Origin: Tubiluchus corallicola
Lineage: Eukaryota; Priapulida; Priapulimorpha; Priapulimorphida; Tubiluchidae
Assembly: GCA_030141605.1 (NCBI GenBank)
Contig: JAQGDQ010002374.1
Location: 372,001 to 436,000, forward strand
DNA: 64,000 nucleotides
Direction of reading: 5' to 3'
Part shown: positions 43,001 through 55,900 of the stretch, piece after piece
Numbering within the stretch: the first letter of the stretch is position 1
Layout of the letters: the number at the start of each line of letters is the position of its first letter
The notes under the pieces: generated by a model
The model's input: the letters and a program-made list of their open reading frames with translations, nothing else
Databases searched by the model: none
What the model was told of the DNA's origin: nothing
Translations under genes and position numbers: made by a program

Positions 43001-46000
43001 CTGATTGATAGGTACCTACAGTGCACTCTATAGCTGCAGCTTAAATCACTTCAAATCATTTTTATCAGCATATGGTCAAGCACGTGCTAATTAGCCAAAT
43101 ATCATCAACTTAGGTTATCACGATATGAGCGCATTTTGGTGATACGCATATTGTGATAAAAGATATCACAATGCATCGATGTATCATTACAGGCCTAGAA
43201 ACAATCCCAGCATTTTTAAACCAAACTGTGACCCGATTCCCTACTTTAGATGTCTACATGGCAAGTTTCATGCCTCTATGACTTTATTAAATGCTATGTG
43301 CATGCAGGTGGCTAAAACTGGATGCCTAACAAAATAAGAATAAGAAATCAGTGTACGGCTTCTCCTACATTGGTGATGACTATGGATAAAAATGAACCGA
43401 CAAAGTTATGAAACGAAAAATGGAAGAAGAAAGGGTCGGTCGACTGTGATGTAAAATAATCCTACTTGTTCTAGCCATTCTCGGTCATCGCAGTATTGTC
43501 TTACATTATTGGTATTACTTTACCAAAAATAGTATTAGAAGGTCATGGACACAAATTTGCACCAATAATGTGTTTACGCTTCGGCAGCGGTTAATAAGAT
43601 AAATAAACTTAAATGAAAAGTTTATTAATTTCAATGCAAATGTTCGAGCTCTTGAAAAACTCCTTAAATATTCAAGTCACAGAATATCATAATAACAAGC
43701 AAAAATCTTCAATATGAAAGAAAAAATGCTAATTGAATTAAGTTACCGCTTTTGTCATGATATCTCTCCAATAGCGATCCACTTTGGTAAATAACCGTCC
43801 TTCGTTCGGCATTTGAGCCAAAATGTCGGCAGAACTAAAGATAGGTTCCAAATACAACCATGTTGCCTGACACTAAAAAATGTTAAAATTAGGTAGCCTA
43901 TAAACTGTACCAAAGCTTCACTCTCTGTCACTGATTGCATCTAAAATATCACATTTACTGCCAAAACAATTCTTGCAATTTGTCTCAGTCAAATGTTGCA
44001 TTCACATTGCTCTGGAAAAATTAGCAATTGAAATTGTAGTTTCACTAAAGTGGAGTTTACCTGGCATCCAAAATGCATTATCCAACTGCAGAATAGCTGC
44101 GTACAAAAGTCAAAAGGAAATAGCTGCATAAAAAATAACGCATAACACACGTCTGATAAACAGGTGCATTGAAAATAATATAAATTGATTTTGTGTATTC
44201 CGGATGCTAGGCCGGTAAACAGCACTTTAGTGTAGGTGCCGTCAACTAAAAAAATAAATAATCCAGAGAGCTGTCTCTTATGTGTTATTATGATATTGTC
44301 ATTCTCCCATCAAGAATCAATAACAACACTAAAATGATCGCCCATTAGTTGGTTTCACACTTTCTCTTCTGAGACGGTGGCTATAACTGTCAAATTACTC
44401 TATTCTAAGGCTTCAACACCAAACCACTGACAGAAATTTCAAATAGAATGTTAGCATAATAGACTCATATACCATTCTGTTGTTTCACTACATAAAGTGA
44501 TAAGTTGTTGACAAAGCATGTCAGAGGCTATCTCACTGTTTCTCGAACCAGAAACCTCATTAGACTGCACAGTACCTAGAATAACTACTTCTTCCATAGA
44601 TAAAACAATACGGAAGAGAAACACATTAGTGAAACATATGAGCAACTGTACTTTCAGACAAATTTAGCAGGATATTTGAAATGCACATACAATTAGCCAT
44701 GATTCGATGGTTTCTTGGGCATATACCAGCTTCTTTTCCCATACATGAATGTCATCCTCAAAAGGTTTGATGTAGGGTGAGCCACGCATGGTTTGAACTT
44801 TTAAAATATGATCATCCAACAATGCTTGTATGTCGTCAACAGCAGTTAAGATGGATATGCCCTAAAAAATTTATAAATACTCTAACAATATAGCTGACAT
44901 ACATCTCATACATAAGAAGCTAGAAGAAGAAGAAAAAGAACAAGAAAAATGAAGAAGAGGAAACCTATACCCCTGAAGGAGCTCGACCAATTTTCTCCCC
45001 GCTCTTAAGACCATGTACTCATTTAGGGTTGAGTAAGCCTAGGATGGAAGTCCTGTTTATGGTTTGAAAAACACCGATGTGAGTAGAATTAGAAATCAAA
45101 TACCATTGAATTAGGGATATTAACGGTAATGATATGTATTGATAATTAGCGATTATTGTACTGATATGAAAAATTTGTTGTTATTGCTATCGTATCGATA
45201 TTGGGATATATCGTTGTTTATCGCTTACCTTTATAAAATCACATTTCTTTTCTATTTATTTACAATAACTAAGCAAAGAAGTGGATAAAGAATTATTTAA
45301 AATTATAAGCAAGTCAGACACTGAATCATTGTTACTGAAGTATACAGACCCCTTTATACACTTTGATACAGACGTACAGATGTCAAATACACTGTACTGT
45401 AGTTTTAGTATCACTAAATTTCCTTGTCATGTGCAGCTCGCATAGATAAATATATTTATCGCAGTAAAATGTTTATCTGTCGCAGTTTACTTATTTATAA
45501 TTATAATGAAAAACAAACATGTGTCATTTAAGTGTACAGCATTGAATGCACCAAAGCAGTTAATAATCTTAATTATTAATGACAATTTTTGCTACATAAA
45601 CTGTCAAACTTCAGAATTGGTTTTATCGTTCAAAATAATTTGAAAAACACAAAAAATATTTTTCAATTTGAAATGAATTTGTTGCTGATGTGCACTCCAT
45701 CATCCCTTTGTTTTACATGCCAGTTAGGGTGAGGAGAAAAGAGGGTAAAAAACCTGGTTTTCAACAAAGGCCTAGTACAGTAGTTGCTTTGTGACAGGAA
45801 CTGCTAAATTTACATGGGAGCACCAGGGTCTTTTTTGGGCAGAACTTGAATGAACTTTGTGAAAATATACATTAACGTTCTTATCTTAAAACCTGCTATG
45901 AGGAAATACTTGCAAATTAAACACTTTCAAATCAGGAAAGAAATACTTTACAAGCTGCGAAAAAAAATTAGCTAAAGAAACTTCTTATAAGCATAAAAGA

Positions 46001-49000
46001 AATCAAAATGCCCATTAAGCCTAAAAAAAGCAAGACCGTGATGCAAACTGGATAATTTTTTGTTTTATTGCCATGTGCTAAGTGTGCTTTTTACATTAGT
46101 ATGGCTGTTCTCCATTTATTGGTGATTAGCTGGCATTCTTCGGGCATTGAAATTTTTAATATGCAACAATAACGGATATGTTGCTCAAAAAGTGGCGGTT
46201 TTATCAATTCCACATAATCTGCTGTTTATCTGGTACAGCAAAGAATGTGATTCTTTAGTTTTAAATGTCCATCTTGAGGAAAACTATGAAATGTGCAAGC
46301 TGCCTATTGCATGGCTAACATAAAATAAAGTGAAGTAAATTTAGGGTACTGTTTCAAAATTGTCAGCAAAAGTAAGAATTATACATACTGTATCTCTGTA
46401 TGGAACAAACTGAAACAATATCTCATCCCAATCAGCCTTCATCTTATTCAGAGCTTTCTCCAAGCTATATTCTTTAGTAGCGGCTACTCCAATTTCCTCT
46501 AGCCTGAAATTCAAAAACTTAGCAAATCATTTGTTCGTTGTAAAGACAATAAAATTCTTGCAAACAGTGATTTACATAGACCTTTTCTAAGATATCAGCA
46601 AAAACCACTAAAACATCTGGAAATAAGTATTACAAATATTACACATAAAGGCTAATAATAATGCATTTAAAAAACTGGTATAGACTGAGTTGAAGTAGTT
46701 TTAAAATCTGTAGCAAAAATGTACAATGCACAAAATGCTTTTAGTAACTGTCCAAATGTAAGCCGGGGTTCATAAAAACCTGTTTTAAATACAACTACTC
46801 ACTTATCAATATATTTTGTCAGGCCAAAGTCTACTAGGTCGGCTAGTGAAGTATCGGCTTCAATAATCAGCTGAAAGCCAACAATGCGACTTATCTCTTT
46901 CCAGTGCCTGGCTTTTAGTCCTGCAAAAACAACGAAACTAAAAATAAGATTCTCGGTTTTGTGAAAGAAATTATCGTACAAAATTTGCATGTTGACTGCC
47001 CATGATATTCAAGCATTTGTCAGTCCGAGTTATTCTTACTGAACAAATTTTTCATTAATACAGCATGAGATTAGAAAAAGATTGGATAAAATATGTTGTA
47101 TTTCATATACTTACACCTTGTATGTTAGGTAAATTAAAGTATAATTCACAAATAGCTGAATGACTAATTAATTAAAGAAGGAAGCACTGAAAAACATCCA
47201 CACATTAACAAAAAATCAGGAAAATGACAAGGTTTACAAAGATAAGTATAATGAACTGAAGAAGGAAGCAATTAAAAATTGTGAGTCAGCCAGGACTAAA
47301 ACCCAGAAACTTATGTTATCCAGGTCACATTTTCTGTCATTTTACCTGTCAATTAAAGTAGCAAAGCAAATCCGAGATCACAGTCTAGCAGTATACAATC
47401 AATCAAGCCCCCTATTTGTCAATAAACACATATGCGGGTAAGTTCCCACACTGCTTACATCAACGTGCCGAAGTTTTAATCATGGTAAAAGAAAATAATG
47501 AGAATCCCTTGAAAATTATCACAATAACGTTACACAGATATTACGTATAATCTCATAGTCATAGTCATAGTCATACTAATAATATCAGGTCACTCCATTA
47601 GATTTTTCCAAAGATACTGAAGTCTTAAAACAACTAGACAAAAATAAATGCCGGAAAAAAATTTGCACTTGACTATTGTTACAGCAACTGTGCTAGGTGT
47701 CCACCATTTTCACTGTGAGCAAAGATGAAGGCACTTATTCTAATAGCTGTCACAGTTTCTCGCTTCTTTGAGGGGTATTTGATTTCAGCAGTCAACAATT
47801 TTTGCCTTCTGTACCTCAGTATCAAAGAGCATTGTACAGCCATCACATTCTTTCTCTGAGAATTTAAGATGCAGTAGTTCATAGGACCATGTTCCATTTT
47901 TTCTTGATAACAAATCTGTATCAGTGGTTTATTTTCTGTGGTGAAGACCATGATGCAAACTGTATAATTTTTTCTTTTATTGCCATGTGTTAAGTGTGCT
48001 TTTTACATTAGTAAGGCTGTTCTCATTTATTGGTGATTAGCTGGCATTCTTCGGGCATTGAGATTTTTAATATGCAAAAGTTTTTTGGTATTAACTTAAA
48101 AATTGCTAAAACTATAAATTTGTAACTTTCACAGCCAAAAACCAATCTAGCTGTGAAAGTAGAGCACTTGCATTTAACATTACTGCAGTCTAAACTTCTG
48201 TGCCATGTGATGCATTTCAGGAAAAAAGTGCACACCAATTAAGTAGCTCATTCTAGAACTAATTTTAAGTGTGACATGACTGACTTTCTAGATCTTTGTG
48301 TTGCAAAATTGCAAAGCCATTTTTGAAAACGGTAAGAAACACGAGAAGAATAAATTACCAGGATTGCAAACAATGGAGATCAGAGGTAAATTCAGCTTGA
48401 ACTTGTCCACTTTATTTTTGAGATTCTCCGCAAATCGACGAGGTGCTGGGTAGTCCGGAAACGACTTAATCAGCTTGTACGATGTGCGCACCATATCAGA
48501 TACCTCCTCTTCAATATCTTCAGCATTTAAATCGTTTAGACAACCTGCAAATAACTGCTTTTCAGACAAAGTTTGCACTACCTGTACATCATTATTGATT
48601 ATCCAATACTTTTGAGCTTTTGAGTGAACTTTCAAAGCTTTGTTGGAAATTGCTTCAAAATTGCAAAATGCTATAGTGGATAATATCCTTTGCTAATTAA
48701 TAATTGCTTCAAAATTGCATGTGAAGTAATAAAAACTGCAAATTTACAAATACAGTCCAGATAATACAAGTAGAGCCTTTAGTAGCTAGTATATACACGT
48801 GATTTTGATGCGTAAAGTTTCAGCTAAATGCATATCTAGACAGGTCAACCTGTATGTGGAAGTAAAAAAACAAAGGATTAGTTAATGAAATAATAACATG
48901 GGATAATGATAAATATATGCACTGATGTGCATGGGGGAAAGTAGTGAATGTATGATAAAATGGAGCAAGAAGTAAAAAAAAATGCATTTAGTATGACATA

Positions 49001-49875
49001 GAACAAATGATCGGCAAAAAATAATAATTAACTAGAAAATTCAAATTACACTGCTTTTTCAGAATTAAACCAATTAACATTTTCTTGCTGTCAACTGCTC
49101 AATGCTAACTATTAGCCATTATGTAAAGTGGTCCGCAAATGTGTTTCAAAAGATTTACTTCTCTATTTATTGTCTTAACGATTTTCTTTCACCAAGATTA
49201 CGCTGCTCACCATTTAACCACGTGTCACTCTTAATGTGAAACTGTAAAGCCGTCTTCCAGAGTTGTTCATATGGTTCCTTTAATGTGATGATTGTATTGA
49301 GAAGAGGATATTTGGTGATCTCCCAGTCCAGTAAGGTCTCCTCATTGTTTATCCAGTTAAGCTCTTTCTTAGCTGACTCTATCTCCTCAGTGATTTCATC
49401 AATTTTTTCAACGTTAGCTTTCATCTCATCAAGTCCCACCATCTAGCAATGATGCAAGATAATGCAAATCTTAAGATGAATCACAAAAGGGAGAAAAATA
49501 TTAAAATATCATTCTCTTTGAAGATAAATAGGATCAACGGACATATTAAATACAAGCAAGGTTTAATTTCTAAACACATATTTGTAACATTTGCGTATAA
49601 TATATATCTTTTGTATGCATTGTAGTCAATAATGAATTTTTCTGAGACCGCCACTCAAACTATAAAAAGGTAAACTAACCTAAAATGGCATTATGATACA
49701 TATTCTTCATGTAAAATAGTAGTAGTAGTAGTAGTTTATTCTCATATTTTATATATATTGTTGTACTGGTCATTTGCTTTGTGATGTAAATATTTATACG
49801 TATATACACAGATATATATGTATGTATATATGTGTATATATATATATATATATATGTAGTTATGTATATACATAC

Positions 49876-49913
<38 letters not shown>

Positions 49914-52900
49914 GTATCACAACTTAACTGGATCACAAAGCAAATGAACAGTACAACAATATGAGCGGTAAACATATCCACTTACGCGAACAACAAAGAA
50001 ATGCATTGTGCTCATTTACAATTGTTAGAAATTCAGAAACTTTATCAGCATCACTTAGAAGTGTGCACACGTTCACACTAAAATCAAAATTACATTCATT
50101 ACGAATCCAGTTAGTTTTAGTGCAATCAAAAATAAAATGTTTTTCATCTATCAAAACATGACAAAGATTGCATGAACCCTAGGGATGCCTCTCTTCCTTC
50201 TTAATTCAACCCTCAAATTGTGGAAACCTGCCCTTAATCATACAAGGTCTTTAGTAACTTTCGTAAAATTTGAATCACCCATTAAGTTCTGTGGCTTCTG
50301 TAAGTTTTCATTATTCATTAAGTAATAGATAAACCTTGTTTCTTAATTCATATTGTACATCCGTTATTCTGAACAAACCTCAATTTTTCTGAACGTATCA
50401 ATTTGTGCATCCAGGTCATTAAGCTTTTGTTCGAAGGCAGCCACTCTGTTGCGAAGGTTTTGTTCAGCCTGATCACGACGGAGTGCAAGCCGGCCTTTGC
50501 TGATGTCAAATATAGCTTTTATACGTTCCGGCCATAGCATGACGTTAGTATTCAAATTAATGTCTTCCACTAAAAGTTTAAACGAAACTTACATTAGCGG
50601 AATACACTTTTAAACATGTAATACATATGAAAAAGAATTAGAATGAATTTGTTTATTGTTAATCATCTGTTTCACTCAGGCTTTAGTCACACTTAAATAT
50701 ATACACACATAAATTAAAAGCTAAATTACAGTGCATAATTGTAAAAAACTGTGACTAAGGATAAAAAAGTACAACACTGAATATTGAATTTGTATGAATT
50801 TGTACCAGTACGAGCACATTTAATGCAGTGGCTTTTCGGAAGTTAATTCATCATGAGAAATTCCAATATTCAAGTCTCTGTTAACAAATTAAAAAATGTC
50901 CAGACAGCAAGTACAACTGATGATCCATTGTTGATGGGAGGACAAGTTTTCAACTGATTATGCTTCCTGCAATATCTGGAATTGTCTCAAAAACTGCAAA
51001 AAGATTTACAAATTTTCAACTCTCATTTCAGAAGTTCTGCATTGAACCAAGCCTACCAGATAGTATCGCATAATCCATCAGAAACATAAGCTTTTCTGCA
51101 GCTTTTTCAACAGAATCCTTCATCTGAAACACTGTCACACTTTTTGTCTATAATCACAAAAAATAGAAGATAGGTTTAGCTGACACACTCCAAATTAGCA
51201 AATCAGCTAAATTATTTTATGTTAAAAGCCACAAACTTAAATTATAGAAACAAATTTTACACATAAAGCATATGATTTAGACTTAACGGCTTTACTTAAT
51301 TAATAAAAAATGTTTATTGTAAATAACTAGCACTGCAAGATCAAGAAGCATGCAGAAAACAAATGATCAAAAATTATTTGATCACTTTACATCCAAAAAA
51401 TATTATTTCACAAACATCCCCCTTCCTGTTTTACACATATTCAGAAAAAAAATTAAACATGAGAACACAGTGTAGAATACATATCAACACATTCATAAAT
51501 AAGTATTTAATTATTTATGATCTTTTTTCCAAATTATCAGTCAAATTATCAGGCTTTAATTCAATCTTAATAGCTAGTTAATCAACCCAATCCAGCATTT
51601 CTAATTGTTAGTTTATTCACACTAGAGATATTACTAAGTAAGCATAACTGAGTTATGTAATTGTGGGTTCAATTGCTCACTAACTCTTTCGATGCGTACA
51701 AATATTTACCTGTCATCTGTGACGGGTCAAAGAAAAGGCTTATTAATCAATCCACTCTCCAAATTTAATAAACTTTGGAAAAAAATGACTAACATACAAG
51801 CAAATCATATAAGAACAAAACAAATATTTCTTCATTTTCAGCATATGAATAAGTTTTTATGAAACTGATGACGAAAAATTTTGCCTTACACTTCTACTGG
51901 TCACTCACCAGTGAACGTTGATTTGCCCTGCTGCGCTCACTAGCTCAGGCCGTTATTAGGTAACGTACCTTGGCGTGATTTTTGTTGCACCTGGGCATGT
52001 ATTCACAGAATGTAACAGCAGCTAGTGGTAAGCAGTACTGTAAGCAGATTTAGTGTTTCATTTGCGTAATGCGGGATTAAAGCACACTCAGAAGACATTA
52101 TCAGCGAAATGCAAACTCTTACATAATGCCACTTAATAGAGTGACGGTTAATAGACTCAATCGCTTAATTGAGTCAAAAACGCTTGGAACGGGCCGCTTC
52201 TATTCAAATATATATAAAAACTATCGGTAATTGAGTCAAATAACTCCGCATAATTGACTCAATATTTTTCCTTCACCTACTTAAAATAAGATATTTGTAT
52301 GTGCTCAAAAGAACTTGTATGTCATCTTTACTTCCCTTTTGTGTACTACGTATGCAGAAACAATCATGTTAAGTACCGTTTTGTTTGTAAGCAGGTATGT
52401 TTAACATGCGCTAAGAGGCTAGCGTAGCGGTTTTGCTTTGAATCTGTTACTGGCTCGCCCACTGTTACCCAAAGAAGTTCTGGAAGCTAAACATTTAATC
52501 ACTTGCTAAACGGTCTGCTTTTGATGCTCTCGTTGCAAATCACGCTTTCAGGCTTAATGAGTTAATAGTCAAAGATGCAGGTACAGCAATCAGCTGGTAT
52601 TTCTTGTGACTTACAAGACTAAACATCGTACAGCAAATAAGAGCAATGTTAGTGAGCAGATGACTCAGAACTGTTTTAGTCACACACAAAAACAGATTTT
52701 CAACGTTCTTAAAATTATGAGAACCTTGTGGACGACTTCATCATGAGAAAATAAAGCAGCCGACTTTGAAAGAATTTTTATAATTTTTGGAAATAAACAG
52801 ATTTAGAAAAGTATACTTTTTAATTTATTGCTAATTCACTTATGTAAATTAATATTTTGAAATGTTTTTTCTACTTTTTAACTGCACAAAGGAATTTAGG

Positions 52901-55900
52901 AATTAGTTCGTTTCTAAAATTCATTAAAGACCTTTGCAGCGCATAGTAAGCTGATGACTCATACTTCTATACCTGTAATACTACACCCATCGGTTAATGG
53001 GTTCAGTTGGCTAACTGGGTCGAAACACATCGGTCCCAAAGTGAGACTATTAAGCGGCGCCTACAGTATTTGGCACTGATGACAGTTGACAGTGGCTGGA
53101 GAAACAAAGTATATTCTACTGTAATTAGTATGGTGACATTTATTTGTGTCATATTATTATGTGGAAAAAATTTCTAGCATTCTGTGCCTTTTTTAAATTT
53201 GGAATGATTTCACACTTTTGATCAGATTAGCAGTTATAGTTACACTGGGCATATTGAGACAACAACCTGTTAGAAGCATGTAGTGTGATAATTTCTGTAC
53301 CTTTTACTTGCTAACAACAAGTACACTGTCAGACTTTAGTTTTCAACCACTGCAACATTCATTGCACCTAAAGAAATTCAGTGCCTGAATAAACCAGCAA
53401 GCAAATAAATGTGCACTATATATACATAGTTACTTATACTATGCGGAATGCTTGCTGTCACTTCAACAGCACACAGGCCCGTCGTTATAATTAGCTGCAG
53501 CAGAACAGGCAAGACTAACCAATAAAAAGTGTTTGGGTGTTACATTCCTGTACAAATTTTGTAATATCTTTGCACGTCTAAACAGCTGCCAAGTTTACAA
53601 AGTTAAAGTGATTTCAACACTTTTGCAAAATCTTGTTCAGAAAAAGAATGCTCTACAGTTTTTATGTTGAATACTTTGAGATATAGTAGGTGCCGCTTAA
53701 AAGATTCACTTTGGAATAGCAGCGTTTTGGCCCAATTAACTGACGGATTCAATTAGCCGACATGTATAGCCTAATACTACAATAGAAGTATGAGTCACGA
53801 CTCGTCACCTTAGTATGCATTGCGCAGGCTTTAAATGAATTTTAGAAACGAATTAATGCCAAAAAACCTATGTGCAATTATTATTTACAAATGCTAATTC
53901 CTATAAGTGAATTAATAAAAAAAGAAAATAAAAAAAATCACACAAATCAGATTATTATTGCTAAAAAAGATAAAAATTCATATTCATGCATCAAGTCGGT
54001 TGCTTGATTTCTTCACGAAGCAATTGGTTTATGAAACTCTCATAATGATAAAAAACGTGACTTATTTCAAGTACGCGAAATGGAAAATATTGAGTCAATT
54101 ACGCAGTCGTTTGAGTCAGTTACCGACAGTTTATATAAACGTTTGAATAGAAAAGAGATGTTTTTGAGTCAGTTGGGCAACCGAGTCTATTAGCCATGAG
54201 TCTGGTAAACGACGGATACTGTACACGGCATCACTTGGAAACTAGAAGCCTTTGGAACGAAAATTCTGCAAATTTTTTACAGACTTTTCATATCATCCCG
54301 TTAATTGTTCAATCAAATAAAAAATCTAAGCATTTTATTTACAGTGCTAGAAAGATTCTCTTTCAGAAAATATATTAGTTTTGTACTAGTTCCTCATGCA
54401 ATTGGGCAGCTATGGGCATTTTTACACTTACAAAAAATTATCTAACTAGTTAAAAAGTATTCCAATAAGTTTAGACTTAGAAAAGGTGCATTGCTTTGGT
54501 GAGTTATTGTGATTGATTTCACATTTGACTGACAGACAAGGGGCTGTGTGGTTTAATAGTAATAGCACTAGACATGTAAGATTAATGGTTCAAAGTCCAA
54601 CCGAATCCAAAACTTTTTAAAATTTAATAGTTGTAAAGTTATTTCGTCCTCAAGGAAAGTTTAATAAACGAAGCTTAATATTTACTTAAAAAGTTATTTT
54701 TTCTTAAAAAACAAAGAAAATGCCAAGACCTACATACCACACGTAAGAATTCCTCTAGCTGCACCAGTTCTTCTGTTGTATCAGGCACGTCATTTAAATG
54801 CTCAGAAATACTTTCATACTCTGAGCTGATCCTAAATTAATGCCACAATAATAAAAGTAATAAGTGGCACTTCTTTTAATATGATCGGAAAGTATAAACA
54901 AAAGTAACAGAACTACAACACAATCGCTCATACCTCATTAGTAGTACAGAGGGATTGTTCTGAGGAGTAATAATACTATGCAAATTTTGAAAGTTTCAAT
55001 TGCATTCCTGTATAATTACAAAGAAGCAAAATGAATATAATGACGAAGCGAACACTGTATAGACCTTTGCGAACTCTATAATTATTTTAAAAAGTATATA
55101 TACAATTACTGTTATCCAATTTCTAAACAAAATCACACCATTTTACAGAAAAAAGATGTTCCAGTAACTCATATATTCAACATTCTATAATCATATTATT
55201 GTTCTTGTAATAGCGTTTGGCTCCACATTTGTGGAACTTTAATTTACTTATAGTTTTAATTTCATACACGATGCTGTCAAAATTCACTGTGATGCCATGT
55301 TTCCTTTCACTCATTTCCTACAACACATCAATCTAGTGGATTCTAAAGGAAATAGTGGCGTAAGTTTTTGCTCTTAATATCAAAAGATCTGGAAGAAATG
55401 ACCTACAGTTCAATAGCCTACAGTCTATTCATGCATAAACGCACAACGTACTTGCGATTTAGTGCTCGGGTCTCCTCCACTATAAAAGCAATAAGTGCTT
55501 TTTTCATTTCCTGTGCTCGGTGTGCAAGCTCGTGGTTTACAGCTTGTGCATTTATACTAATGAGACTGAGCGGAACGTCAACTAGCAGAGTTATGATCTG
55601 ATATCTCAAGTTTTCATATGTAGTAATTTTCTATAATCAAAAAAGAGTAAGTAAGGCATTTGTAAGGCTAAAGTTTACAAGTCTCCATACATCAGAAACT
55701 AGTTTGTGAAGTGGATTAGGATCAGGGTTAGGAGTAGGGATAGGATTGGGTTAGGGTTAGGGTTAGGGATAGGATTGGATTAAGGTTAGTGTTAGGGTTA
55801 GGGTATTTAAATTATGTGGGGAATTGTAAACTCCTCTTGACACACTGAAATTCAAGACATTTGTAAGGCTAAAGTTTACAAGTCTCCATACATCAGAAAC

